From DATARH01 sp035604035 (lineage in GTDB: Bacteria > Pseudomonadota > Alphaproteobacteria > ATCC43930 > CGMCC-115725): a stretch of 47,769 nt of DNA. The translations under genes were made by a program, and so were the position numbers. Location: NCBI GenBank assembly GCA_035604035.1, contig DATNJF010000323.1, forward strand, positions 1-47,769. Direction: 5' to 3'. The number at the start of each line of letters is the position of its first letter. Position 1 is the stretch's first letter. Shown one piece after another: positions 35,729 through 45,661 of this stretch. Under the pieces are notes generated by a model, which did not search any database, was not told where the DNA came from, and saw only the letters and a program-made list of their open reading frames with translations.

Positions 35729-36190
35729 GTGAAGATTGGCGCGGACATCACCCTCGACTGGCGGCGTTGGGCGGACCTCACTGCGCCGCTTCTGTACGAG
35801 CTGTTGCAGTTCCGCCAGGCGATCTTCGTCGTCGAGCAAGCCTCGCCCTATGCCGACCTCGATGGGCGTGACGCGCGTGCGGAACATCTGCTGCTGCGCC
35901 GCGCCGAAGCGCTGATCGGCTGCCTACGGCTGATCGAGCCCGACCCGCTGGTGCGGATCGGCCGGGTCGCGGTCGCTGCCGGAGAGCGCGGCCACGGTTT
36001 CGCCCGGCTGATGATGGAAGCGGCGCTGCAGCGCGCGGCCGAAATCTATCTGCACCGCGATGTCGCGCTCAGCGCCCAGACCTACCTCGAACCGTTTTAC
36101 CAAAGTCTCGGATTCACGGCGATTTCGGCGCCGTACGACGATTACGGCGTGCCGCATATCGACATGATTGGCCCGGCGCGGGGAACCTGA
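35729..36190 (+). CDS. GNAT family N-acetyltransferase, ElaA-like
   Basis: A 153-residue acetyl-CoA-dependent acyltransferase of the ElaA type. Family marks are LTAPLLYELLQFRQAIFVVEQ and YADLDGRDARAEHLLLR at the start, IGRVAVAAGERGHGFARLM for acetyl-CoA binding (the R/Q-x-x-G-x-G/A loop), and the typical end EPFYQSLGFTAISAPYDDYGVPHIDM. The GTG at 35729 is the only start that preserves the family N-terminus. The acceptor is unknown. It is divergent from phnA across a 59-bp gap. Confidence 0.88.
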   Translation: MKIGADITLDWRRWADLTAPLLYELLQFRQAIFVVEQASPYADLDGRDARAEHLLLRRAEALIGCLRLIEPDPLVRIGRVAVAAGERGHGFARLMMEAALQRAAEIYLHRDVALSAQTYLEPFYQSLGFTAISAPYDDYGVPHIDMIGPARGT

Positions 36191-36241
36191 AGCGCCAAAT
36201 ACGCGCAGCGGCGCACCCGCCTACATGCCTACAATCGCCGG

Positions 36242-37506
36242 ATGAATATGTCCGGCGGGGTTTCCGCCTCTCGCGTTCCCCGCCAGAGCTGGGTGATCCT
36301 CGCCGCCGCCTTCACCGCGTTCACCATCGGCGCTGGGTTGATGCATTCCTACGCGGTCTTCCTCATCGCCTTCATCGAGGAATTCGGCTGGAGCCGCGGC
36401 GAGACCTCGATCGCCTATTCGGTGTCGCAGCTTGTCGCTGGAGGGAGTTCGCCGCTGGTGGGGACGCTGGTCGACCGGCTGGGCCCGCGCCGCCTCTTGC
36501 TGCTCGGCGGTGGCCTGCTGGTATTGGGTCTTGCCGCCAGCGCCTTTGTCCACCGTCTCTGGCAGATCGTCGCGCTCTATGGCGTGGTGATGACCTTCGG
36601 CTCGAACTGTCTCGGGCTCGTCGTCTTCGTCCCGCTCCTGTCGCGGGTCTTCGTGCGCCAGCGCGGTATGGCGATCTCGATCGTGCAGTCGGCGAACGGG
36701 TTCGCCCGCGCCGTGTCGGCGCCGACGGTGCAGTTCATGATCTCGGGGATCGGCTGGCGCACCACCTACCTCGTGCAGGCGGCGTTCATGGCCGCGTTGG
36801 TGTTCCCGCTCGCTGCCTGGTTCCGCCGGGCCGACCCGTCGCGCGCCGCCGCGGGCAGCGATCCCAGCGGCGACGCCGCTCCAGCCTTGTCGCTGGCGCT
36901 TGCGCCGCGCGGCGGCTGGACCCTGGCCGAGGCGGTGCGCACGCCGCATTTTTGGTTGCTCTTCGCGGTCTATCTCTTCACCGGCCTCGGCAGCTTTTTT
37001 GTCTCGCTGCACCAGCTCGCCTTCGCGGTCGATCGCGGCTTCGACAAGCTCTACGCCGCCGAGGTGCTCGGCATGGGCGCGTTCCTGGCGGTCTTCGGTA
37101 CGATCGTTACCGGCACTCTCTCCGACTATATCGGCCGTGAGGTGTCGGCGATCATGGCCTATGGGTTCTCGATCGTCGGCGTCATTTGCGCGCTGTTGAT
37201 CACCAATTCGAGCCAGCATCTGCTGCTATGGCTGCACGCTTGCCTCTTTGGGCTGACCTGGGGTGCGCGCGGCCCGGCGATCACCGCCAAGACCGCCGAT
37301 TTGTTTCCGGGCGCGCAATTGGGCGCGATCCTCGGGGTCATCACCATCGGCAGCGGTTTAGGTGCGGCGCTCGGCTCGTGGGGCGCCGGGATCATCTTCG
37401 ACCTGTCGGGGAGCTACAGGCTCGCCTTCATCCTGTCGATCGTCGCCTACTTGTGCGGCGTCGTCGCCTTCTGGGCGCTGCGCCGGCCGCCCGTGCCTAA
37501 GCCAGC

Positions 37507-37510
<4 letters not shown>
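36242..37510 (+). CDS. MFS transporter, oxalate/formate or monocarboxylate-like
   Basis: A 422-residue major facilitator with 12 predicted helices. The N-terminal half has IGAGLMHSYAVFLIAFIEEFGWSRGETS (in two blocks) and GTLVDRLGPRRLLLLGG (loop 2-3 motif). The second half carries GTLSDYIGREVSAIMAYG and LHACLFGLTWGARGPAITAKTADLFPGAQ. The GW-SRGE motif and this C-terminal block are common in carboxylate porters, so a small organic acid is a plausible substrate. The ATG at 36242 has a weak Shine-Dalgarno sequence. The stop overlaps the convergent histidine-kinase stop by 4 bp. Confidence 0.87.
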
Positions 37511-38883
<1,373 letters not shown>

Positions 38884-38991
38884 ACGCGGATCCTCGTAGG
38901 CCCTTTTGGGCCCAGAAGAACAAGGATGCCGCTGATTTGGTTGAATAACCGTAAAGGAAACCCGGCGCGGTTGGTTCGCGCCCTTGCTGGG

Positions 38992-39822
38992 CTAGGCTGG
39001 CTTGCGGACCAGCGCCTCGACCGTCGCGACCCTGCCCTGTTCGAGGTTGAGGCTCGAGTTGATCTGCATCTGCCGCAGCCGCTCGCCGAGGATCAGATGC
39101 GTGCCGAGCGGCCCCAGCCCCTCGGCTTCGAGCCGCTCGCGGTTGCGCCGCGTGGCGGGCTCAACGTCCTTGGTGGTATCGCGGAACGCCACGATCTCGA
39201 ACCCGGCGGCGCGAAGGTCGGCCTCCATCTCCGCCGGCATCGCGAGGAAGCTGGTCGCCGCGCTCTCGGCCCACGGCACCGGGTAGATCAGCTTCCGTCC
39301 GTTTCCCGCACACAAATTCGACAGCGCCAGCACGCCGCCCGGCTTCAGCGCGCGGAACGCCTCGCGGTAAAAGCCGCGCTTGTCGGCGATGTTCATGATC
39401 ACGTTCTGTGAATAGGCGCGGTCGAAGGCATTGTCGGGCACCGGCAAGGCGAGGGCGCTGCCGTTCCTGATCGTCACCCGATCTTCGAGCCCGGTGACGC
39501 GGTTGAGCGCCTGCGCCGCGGTACAGAATTCCGCGGTCAGGTCGACGCCGGTGACATGGACGTCGCAGTGAGCCGCGATCCATCGCGCCGGACCGCCGAT
39601 GCCTGAGCCGATATCGAGCAGGTGCTCGCCTGGCTGGGGCTTCAAGACCTCGACGAGCTCCTTGGTGGCGACGATGCCGCGGCCGTGGAAATGGTCGAGT
39701 ACAGACAAGGCATCGACCGTCACCGGCGCGTCGGCGCCGTTTGCGCTGCGCAGCGCGCTGATGATGCGCTCGGCGATCCCGGCATTGCCGTAATGCGACG
39801 CGACATCGGTCTCGATAGCCAT
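38992..39822 (-). CDS. SAM-dependent methyltransferase (small-molecule type)
   Basis: A 276-residue class I methyltransferase. The SAM site is HLLDIGSGIGGPARWIA, followed by VHVTGVDLTAEFC, RNGSALALPVPDNAFDRAYS and FRALKPGGVLALSN. The broad match is to Methyltransf_11/25 enzymes of the sarcosine/phosphoethanolamine type, with a C-terminal extension of about 90 residues. ATG 39820-39822 with GAGGAA upstream was chosen; a start at 39852 would add ten residues. The substrate is unknown. It is divergent from ridA across 71 bp and preceded on its strand by no other gene. Confidence 0.85.
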   Translation of the reverse strand: MAIETDVASHYGNAGIAERIISALRSANGADAPVTVDALSVLDHFHGRGIVATKELVEVLKPQPGEHLLDIGSGIGGPARWIAAHCDVHVTGVDLTAEFCTAAQALNRVTGLEDRVTIRNGSALALPVPDNAFDRAYSQNVIMNIADKRGFYREAFRALKPGGVLALSNLCAGNGRKLIYPVPWAESAATSFLAMPAEMEADLRAAGFEIVAFRDTTKDVEPATRRNRERLEAEGLGPLGTHLILGERLRQMQINSSLNLEQGRVATVEALVRKPA

Positions 39823-39893
39823 GCCCGGTTCCTCGCGCTTAAATGCGTCCACCGCGATGCTAGCCGCATCGCACTTTATCGGGGAGAGCGCAG

Positions 39894-40307
39894 ATGCCCT
39901 TGAAGATCGAACGGTTCCAGCCGCCGGGCTTGGATGTCCGGGTGCAAGAGGGTAAGGCGGCCTATTCGCATGTCGTCACGGTGACCGGGTCCGGCAAATT
40001 GATCTTCATCGCTGGGCAGCTCGCCCGCGACGGCAACGGCAATATCGTCGGTGCTGGCAACATGCGCGCGCAATTGGAGCAGACCTTCAAGAATCTCGAC
40101 GCCTGTCTCAAGGCGGCGGGCGCAACCTGGGCCGACGTCATCAAGACCAACACCTTCGTCACCGATTACGATGCCTTCTCGCAGTGCCGCGATGTGCGCA
40201 TGCGCTATTTCGGCGTCGCCACCCCGACCAGCACGACAATCCGGATCAGTGGCCTGGCTCAGCCCGAGGCGATGGTCGAGATCGAGATGATCGCCGCGGT
40301 GGATTGA
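39894..40307 (+). CDS. RidA family protein (YjgF/UK114)
   Basis: A 137-residue Rid-superfamily protein. Family proteins hydrolyse reactive enamine/imine intermediates made by PLP enzymes. Visible blocks are YSHVVTVTGSGKLIFIAGQ, QLEQTFKNLDACLKAAGATW and DVIKTNTFVTDY, and ISGLAQPEAMVEIEMIAAV at the end. The Arg that binds substrate carboxylates in canonical RidA is in a different context here (TTIRISGLAQPE), so it may belong to a divergent Rid group. ATG 39894 follows GGGGAGAG. It is divergent from the methyltransferase. Confidence 0.88.
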   Translation: MPLKIERFQPPGLDVRVQEGKAAYSHVVTVTGSGKLIFIAGQLARDGNGNIVGAGNMRAQLEQTFKNLDACLKAAGATWADVIKTNTFVTDYDAFSQCRDVRMRYFGVATPTSTTIRISGLAQPEAMVEIEMIAAVD

Positions 40308-40312
40308 CGCCG

Positions 40313-41005
40313 TTACTTGATCGCCTCGTAGAGTCGCTCGTCGTAGAGCGCGCCTTCGAACGGCACCAGCTTGGCGCGGAATTGCCTGGTGTGGTCGGCG
40401 AGCGCATGGGCCTGGCGGGCGGCGCGATCGCTCCACGCTTCGATTAGGTGAAAGTGGTTGGCGTGGCCGTCCCATACGACCGCGTCGAAGCGTTGCGTGC
40501 CGGGATCCTTGCGGCTGTCGTCGGCGAGCTGCTTGACCATCGCCGCGACCTCGTCCTTGCCGGCCGGAAAGACGTCGGCATGGGTGAGCACATAGACCGA
40601 CCTGCCGATATCGGCGCTCGCTTGCGCCGGCGCGACCGCTAGCGGCAGAAACTGGCGCGCGTCGAACGGGCTGGCGAACACCGGCTGCAGCTTGTCGCCG
40701 AGCGCCTTCATCGCCGCGCCATGCGCATCGAGCGCGGCCTTGTCGCGCCACGCCTCGACGATGGCGAAGCGGCCGGGCCGGCCGATCTCGTGCAGCAAGG
40801 TCAATTCGCCGTTGCCGTCTTCCTTGCGCGTCGCGGCGGAAAATTGCCGAAGCAGGCCCTCGCTCTTGCGCGCGGTGGCCGGGTCGACCTCGAAATAGGT
40901 GACGACATAAATACCAGGGCTCGCCGGCGGCTGTTGCGCGCGAGCCGGCTGGATCAATCCAGCGAGCATAATTCCGCTCAGCAATAACAATGACATCGAC
41001 CGCAT
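40313..41005 (-). CDS. Exported protein with two antibiotic-biosynthesis-monooxygenase-like domains
   Basis: A 230-residue protein with a signal peptide (SMSLLLLSGIMLAGLIQPARAQ). Two ferredoxin-like ABM-type repeats follow. The first (~residues 30-115) has VVTYFEVDPATARKSEGLL, LTLLHEIGRPGRFAIVEAWRD and ALDAHGAAMKAL. The second (~132-225) has YVLTHADVFPAGKDEVAAMV, NHFHLIEAWSDR and ARQAHALADHTRQFRAKL. Both repeats keep the family E-x-W-x-D and H pattern. No Cys pairs or metal motifs are visible. ATG 41005 has GGGGAGG just upstream; a start at 41020 is weaker. Function is unknown; exported tandem ABM domains are uncommon. It is convergent with ridA. Confidence 0.8.
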   Translation of the reverse strand: MRSMSLLLLSGIMLAGLIQPARAQQPPASPGIYVVTYFEVDPATARKSEGLLRQFSAATRKEDGNGELTLLHEIGRPGRFAIVEAWRDKAALDAHGAAMKALGDKLQPVFASPFDARQFLPLAVAPAQASADIGRSVYVLTHADVFPAGKDEVAAMVKQLADDSRKDPGTQRFDAVVWDGHANHFHLIEAWSDRAARQAHALADHTRQFRAKLVPFEGALYDERLYEAIK

Positions 41006-41101
41006 CGCGCGCCTCCCCAATCTGCCACGCCCGCTAGTTGGGGCGTTGTGATCGGGGATGCTCGCACGACCGGCGGGCGCGACGCAAATCGCCGCCGCTT
41101 G

Positions 41102-42133
41102 TTACTTAAATTTCGGCATCACCTCGCCGCAGATCAGCTGCAGCGAGCGCATCATCACCTCGGCCGGGATCGCCGCGCCGAAATTGAGCTCGAAGAGAAT
41201 TCCGTCGATGGCGAGCTCGGCCTCGAGTTCCTTCAGCCGGTCGACCACCGTGTCGGGTCCGCCGACGATAACCTTGTCGCGCAGCACGTCCTCATAGGTC
41301 GCCGTTCTCACCTCTTCGAGCTCGGCGCGGCGGCGGACATTGGGCGAGCCTTCGAGCCGGGTGATCAGCGATTTGTAGCCCGCCATGATGCTCGGTTCGC
41401 CCTCGGCGAGGGCCTTCTTGTCGTCGTCGCCGACATGCATCGATAGGCGCAGGTAGACTTCGCCGTGCCCGGGATGCCCAGCCTCGTCATAGGCGTCGCG
41501 ATAGGCCTTCAGGTCCGGCTTCAACCCCATCAGCGATCCGCTGCGCACCGAGACGAAAAGCGGGTAGCCGAGCCGGCCCAATGTCGGGAAGGTATCCTCG
41601 CTCGCCCCGGCGATGCGGATCGGCGGGTGCGGCTGCTGATAGGGCCGCGGCACCGCCTTGGCCTGATCGAAGCTGTGAAACTTGCCCTCGTAAGAAAAGG
41701 TTTCGTCGGTCCACGCCTTCTTCAAAATCTCCAGCGTCTCGTAGAACCGCTCGCGGCTCTCCGAATAGGGCACGCCATAGGCGGCGTAGCCGCGCGGGTT
41801 GCCGCTGCGCCCGGCGCCGAGGATGAACCGTCCGCGGCTCACCTGGTCGACCGTCGCGGTCTCTTCGGCGAGGCGCAGCGGGTGGGTCAGCGGCAAGACG
41901 TGCACCGCGGTGCCGATCTTGATGCGCTTGGTGCGCGCGGCGATCTGCCCGGCGACATTCATCGGCGCGCTCAGCACCGAGCGGCGCGCCTGCTGGTGAA
42001 TCTCGGCGAGCCAGAACACGTCGAGCCCCCAGCGGTCGGCGGCTTCGACCTGCTCGAACCCCTGGTCGAAGGCGTCGGCATCGGATTGCCCCGCCACCTG
42101 CCGGTGAAACTCGTGGTACCAGCCGAACTCCAT
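41102..42133 (-). CDS. LLM class flavin-dependent oxidoreductase (2)
   Basis: A 343-residue luciferase-like enzyme. Motifs are EFGWYHEFHR at the first strand, VEAADRWGLDVFWLAEIHQ, RIKIGTAVHVLPLTHPLRLAEE, RFILGAGRSGNPRGYAAYG, SYEGKFHSFDQAKAVPRPYQ, PHPPIRIAGASEDTFPTLG and VGGPDTVVDRLKELEAELA. ATG at 42131-42133 follows GAGGA. It is divergent from a LysR regulator, with a perfect palindrome in the 140-bp gap whose left arm covers the predicted -35 of this gene, so it is probably the regulator's target. The substrate is unknown. Confidence 0.9.
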   Translation of the reverse strand: MEFGWYHEFHRQVAGQSDADAFDQGFEQVEAADRWGLDVFWLAEIHQQARRSVLSAPMNVAGQIAARTKRIKIGTAVHVLPLTHPLRLAEETATVDQVSRGRFILGAGRSGNPRGYAAYGVPYSESRERFYETLEILKKAWTDETFSYEGKFHSFDQAKAVPRPYQQPHPPIRIAGASEDTFPTLGRLGYPLFVSVRSGSLMGLKPDLKAYRDAYDEAGHPGHGEVYLRLSMHVGDDDKKALAEGEPSIMAGYKSLITRLEGSPNVRRRAELEEVRTATYEDVLRDKVIVGGPDTVVDRLKELEAELAIDGILFELNFGAAIPAEVMMRSLQLICGEVMPKFK

Positions 42134-42160
42134 GACCTTGTCCTCATCTCGCTTTGCGCA

Positions 42161-42189
42161 ACCCTAGGCCGCGTCCCGCCATCAAACAA
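42161..42189 (-). promoter_or_regulatory. Candidate promoter of the second LLM oxidoreductase gene
   Basis: On the minus strand, TTGTTT (42189-42184), a 17-bp spacer and TAGGGT (42166-42161) precede the gene by 28 bp. The -35 element lies inside the LysR-type palindrome. Confidence 0.4.
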
Positions 42190-42204
42190 ATACTGTTGTT
42201 TGAT
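42181..42204. promoter_or_regulatory. Perfect 9-6-9 palindrome, likely LysR operator
   Basis: ATCAAACAA (42181-42189) and TTGTTTGAT (42196-42204) are exact reverse complements separated by ATACTG. The site lies between the divergent LysR-type regulator and LLM oxidoreductase genes, 48 bp and 69 bp from their starts. Placement is typical of a LysR recognition site that controls both genes. Confidence 0.75.
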
Positions 42205-42273
42205 CCGCTCCATACCAACACGGCATGACAAGCGTGTATGCTTGCCCCATCGCCTCGCAACAAGGATGCCGCG

Positions 42274-43218
42274 ATGGAGCTGCGCAGCCTCTCTTATTTC
42301 GTCCGCATCGCCGAACTGGGCAGCATTACCCGCGCCGCGGCGCATCTCCATGTCGCCCAGCCGGCGCTAACCCGCCATGTCCAGCGTCTCGAGGACGAGC
42401 TCAATGTCGCGCTCTTCACCCGCGCCAATAGGGGCGTGCGGCTGACCGAGGCCGGGCAGAAGCTGCTCGACGGCGCCACCCGCATCCTGCGCGACATCGA
42501 GCGCACCGGCGACGAGATCCGCGCCCAGGACGCGCATCCCAGCGGCAAGATCATCCTCGGCATCACCCCGACCCTGTGCCCGGTGCTGGTGCCCGACCTC
42601 TTCGCCCGCATGCGCCGCGACTACCCGATGATTGAGTTGAAGGTCATGCATGCCGGCATGGTGCGGCTCGAGGAATTCGTCATCGACGGCCGCGTCGACA
42701 TCGCGCTGCTCTCCGAGCTGTCGCGTAGCCGCCTCATTGTCTCGACCCGGCTCGCCGAGGAGGAGATGGTGCTGGTGACACGGCCCGGCGCGCGACCGCC
42801 CGGGATCGTCGGCGGCGACGAATTGCGCGCGACACCGCTCATCCTCGGCGACGGGCTCAGGGCGGCGATGGACGCGCTGCTCGCCGGGCTCGGCATCGAA
42901 CTCACGGTCGACACCGAGCTCAACGACCACGAGACCATCCGCCTGATGGTGCAACAGGGCGCCGGCGCGGCGGTGCTGCCGTTGTCGTCGGTGTCGAAGG
43001 AATGCGCCCGCGGCCTCCTCGCGGCGCACCGCATCACCGCGACCGGCGTCTATCGCACCTTGGCTCTGGGAGTGCGGGCCGGCCGCAACGCCTCGCCGGC
43101 GCGCGAGGCCGCCGCCCGCATGCTGCGGGCGATGATCGACGAAATGGCCGACGAGGGACGGCTGGCGATGGCCGCAAAGCGTCTGGTGCCGCGTCGGAAG
43201 CTGCGTGTCGCGTCCTAA
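42274..43218 (+). CDS. LysR family transcriptional regulator
   Basis: A 314-residue LysR regulator. The winged helix (~1-60) reads MELRSLSYFVRIAELGSITR, then AAHLHVAQPALTRHVQRLED and LFTRANRGVRLTEAGQ. The effector domain (~90-290) has GKIILGITPTLCPVLVPDLF, IELKVMHAGMVRLEEFVIDG and VQQGAGAAVLPLSSV. ATG 42274 gives the classic LysR start; the open frame from 42238 adds 12 residues with no match. It is divergent from the LLM oxidoreductase and 18 bp upstream of the serine hydrolase gene, which may be read from the same transcript. The inducer is unknown. Confidence 0.94.
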   Translation: MELRSLSYFVRIAELGSITRAAAHLHVAQPALTRHVQRLEDELNVALFTRANRGVRLTEAGQKLLDGATRILRDIERTGDEIRAQDAHPSGKIILGITPTLCPVLVPDLFARMRRDYPMIELKVMHAGMVRLEEFVIDGRVDIALLSELSRSRLIVSTRLAEEEMVLVTRPGARPPGIVGGDELRATPLILGDGLRAAMDALLAGLGIELTVDTELNDHETIRLMVQQGAGAAVLPLSSVSKECARGLLAAHRITATGVYRTLALGVRAGRNASPAREAAARMLRAMIDEMADEGRLAMAAKRLVPRRKLRVAS

Positions 43219-43236
43219 TCGATAAAATCGAAGACG

Positions 43237-44382
43237 ATGAGGCGGCTCTGGCGCGTTCGTCCGCTCGCGGCATGCGCGGTGAGTATCGCTGTTGCAGTTG
43301 CGGTTATTTCGGCTTCGGCGCCCGCGGCGGACTTTAGTGCCGCTGATGCCCTGATGACCCGTCTTATGTCGACGTACGATATCCCGGGCGCGGCGCTGGC
43401 ATTGATCAAAGACGGCAAGATTGTATTGGAGAGAGGATACGGGTTTCGAGACTTGGAGACTCATGCTCCTGTCACCACCGCGACCCTCTTCAACATTGGC
43501 TCCATCTCGAAATCATTCACCGCGCTCGGCATCGCTCAACTGGTCGATCAGCATCGGGTCGATCTCGACGCACCGGTTATCAGATACGTTGCTGATTTGC
43601 GGCTGAGCGATCCGCGCGCCGCGCAGACGGTGACGTTGCGGCAGTTGCTGTCGCATACGAGTGGCTTTCCCCCGGACGAGCAATGGCCTCCTCAAGTACC
43701 CGCGACTCGTCCGGGAATTGTCCGTGAGTTCGCAACGATGCCGATCACTGCGCCACCTGGGGCGCGGTTTCAGTACTGTAGCCGGTGCGTCGTGCTCGCC
43801 GCGTACGTCCTTGAACAGATTACTGGCCAATCGTGGGAAACCTACACCCGGGCACAGATCTTTGAGCCGCTCGGCATGACCACTGCCTCATTCGGTCCAC
43901 TCGGGTTAGAGCAGGCGCCTGACCGAGCACAGCCGTATCGGCATGACGCTGTCTTGGGCGAGGTTCCGGTACCGTGGGACCGTCTGCTGTACTTGCAGCC
44001 CTTGGCGCCTGCGGGCGGCATCAATGCAAGCATCGGTGAAATCGCACGTTACGCACTGCTTCAAGTCAACGACGGAACGATGTCCGGACAGCGGCTGGTC
44101 TCTGCGGCCATGGTGGCGGAGTTGCATCGCGCGGAGATCGCCGTTGGGAACGACTGGACGCCTTCCGCTCGCATTGAAGACCTGCATTATGCGCTGGGAT
44201 GGTTCACTGCCGAGATGAACGGCCTGCGCCTCGTCTCTCATAACGGCGCGAACCCCGGCTACCGCGCTGCGATTGTACTGGCTCCGTTCTCCAAAGCAGG
44301 CGTGGTCGTCCTGACAAACGGGGAGTCAAATCCCTTTACCGATGCGGCCACGCGCAGCCTTATCGAGCAAGTTATTCGATAG
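43237..44382 (+). CDS. Beta-lactamase-fold serine hydrolase (class C / family S12-like)
   Basis: A 381-residue exported hydrolase. The signal peptide is AACAVSIAVAVAVISASAPA. The nucleophile motif is SISK in FNIGSISKSFTALGIAQL, followed by LLSHTSGFPPDEQW and TYTRAQIFEPLGMT. The second motif, usually Y-S/A-N, reads FQYCSRCVVLAAYVLE, so Asn is replaced by Ser. The third is HNG in LVSHNGANPGYRA. Such enzymes include esterases, D-peptidases and beta-lactamases; the activity here is unclear. Codon and base use look less GC-biased than the neighbours, suggesting transfer. It lies 18 bp after the LysR gene. Confidence 0.87.
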   Translation: MRRLWRVRPLAACAVSIAVAVAVISASAPAADFSAADALMTRLMSTYDIPGAALALIKDGKIVLERGYGFRDLETHAPVTTATLFNIGSISKSFTALGIAQLVDQHRVDLDAPVIRYVADLRLSDPRAAQTVTLRQLLSHTSGFPPDEQWPPQVPATRPGIVREFATMPITAPPGARFQYCSRCVVLAAYVLEQITGQSWETYTRAQIFEPLGMTTASFGPLGLEQAPDRAQPYRHDAVLGEVPVPWDRLLYLQPLAPAGGINASIGEIARYALLQVNDGTMSGQRLVSAAMVAELHRAEIAVGNDWTPSARIEDLHYALGWFTAEMNGLRLVSHNGANPGYRAAIVLAPFSKAGVVVLTNGESNPFTDAATRSLIEQVIR

Positions 44383-44520
44383 CAATCCGCGCGCGCCTTG
44401 GTCTCGCAGATCGAGCCGTTCAACGCTCTCGAAGCTCGCTTTGCGGCAAAGAGCAATTGACTGTGCCGTGCCCGCCAGGGCCATGCCGGAACACTATAGC
44501 CAGGATAATCATCGAGTATT

Positions 44521-44549
44521 TTGAACATTGCTGCGCTGCGCCGTAATCT
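44521..44549 (+). promoter_or_regulatory. Candidate sigma-70 promoter of the third LLM gene
   Basis: TTGAAC (44521-44526), a 17-bp spacer and TAATCT (44544-44549) precede the ATG by 30 bp. Good match and spacing. Confidence 0.55.
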
Positions 44550-44578
44550 GTGCCCCAAGGTCAGGCGAGGAGCGCACC

Positions 44579-45637
44579 ATGCGGTTCGGTTTGTTCGGCA
44601 GCGCGGCGGCCAGGCGTCCGTCGAGCGCCGAGGCGGCGGAATTCGACAGCGCCGAGGGATTCCGCGCCTTCATCGACTACAATGTCGAGGCCGAGGGCTT
44701 CGGCTTTCACGGCACCTTTGTCGTCGAGCATCATTTCACCGGCTACGGCCAGGTGTCCGCGACCCTCAACCTCTTGACCTGGCTCGGCGCGCGCACCACG
44801 ACCCTGCGCCTCGGCACCGCGGTCATCGTGCTGCCCTGGCACAACCCGGTGCTGCTCGCCGAGCAGGCCGCGACCCTCGACCTCCTCTCCGGCGGCCGGC
44901 TCGATTTCGGCATCGGCAAGGGCTATCGCTACAACGAGTTTCAGGGCTTCTGCGTCGATATGGACGAGGCCGACGCGCGCTTCGAGGAATGCCTCGACGT
45001 GCTGGTCAAATCCTGGACCTCGAACGAGAAATTCTCGCATCGCGGCAAGTATTGGGCGTTCGGCAATGTCGTCGTCGAGCCGCCGACCGCGCAGCGCCCG
45101 CACCCGCCGATCTGGATGGGCGCCGGCGGCGAGTCCTCGGTCCGCCGCGTCGCCGAGAAGGGCTACAACCTGCTCCTCGGCCAATACGCCCAGCCCGCCG
45201 ACGTCGCCAAGTCGATCGCCGCCTATCGCGCCGGGGTGGAGGCGCAGGGCCGCCGCTTCGACCCGATGTCGGTCGGCGTCACCCGCGCCTTCTTTGTCTG
45301 CGATAAGGATGCGGACAAGGAAGCGGCGCTCGAGCGCCGCCTCGCCAACCGGGTGCGCCAACTCAAACTCGCCACCCGCCCCGCCGGCACCGTTCATGGC
45401 GGCCCCGACCGCGCCACCGGCGATCCCGATGTGATCAACCGCGGCAGCGCGATGTACGGCACCCCCGACCAGATCGCGAAAAAGCTCGACGAGCTCCGCG
45501 AGGCCGGGGTCGGCTATGTGCTGGTCAATGGCGGCGGCTCCGGCGGCGGCGAGCGCGGCCGGGTCAGCATGCGCCGCCTCGCGCGCGAGGTGATGCCGCT
45601 TTTCGCCGACGAACCGGCGGCGCGCGCTGCAGAATAA
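44579..45637 (+). CDS. LLM class flavin-dependent oxidoreductase (3)
   Basis: A 352-residue luciferase-like enzyme. Motifs are the first strand MRFGLFGSAA, FIDYNVEAEGFGFHGTFVVEHHFTGYG (in two parts), TTLRLGTAVIVLPWHNPVLLAEQ, AATLDLLSGGRLDFGIGKGY and RPHPPIWMGAGGESSVRRV, and near the end GTPDQIAKKLDELREAGVGYVLVNG. ATG 44579 follows GGCGAGGAG; a start at 44528 would put family-less sequence in front. It is followed after 24 bp by the cupin-like gene, so the two are probably one unit. Three LLM paralogues lie within 14 kb. The substrate is unknown. Confidence 0.9.
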   Translation: MRFGLFGSAAARRPSSAEAAEFDSAEGFRAFIDYNVEAEGFGFHGTFVVEHHFTGYGQVSATLNLLTWLGARTTTLRLGTAVIVLPWHNPVLLAEQAATLDLLSGGRLDFGIGKGYRYNEFQGFCVDMDEADARFEECLDVLVKSWTSNEKFSHRGKYWAFGNVVVEPPTAQRPHPPIWMGAGGESSVRRVAEKGYNLLLGQYAQPADVAKSIAAYRAGVEAQGRRFDPMSVGVTRAFFVCDKDADKEAALERRLANRVRQLKLATRPAGTVHGGPDRATGDPDVINRGSAMYGTPDQIAKKLDELREAGVGYVLVNGGGSGGGERGRVSMRRLAREVMPLFADEPAARAAE

Positions 45638-45661
45638 TCAATACGTTAGGGAGCGATCTTC

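Noticed and set aside
38899..38912. GGCCC-TTTT-GGGCC hairpin as a terminator
   Set aside because: There is no T tract on the relevant strand after the stem.
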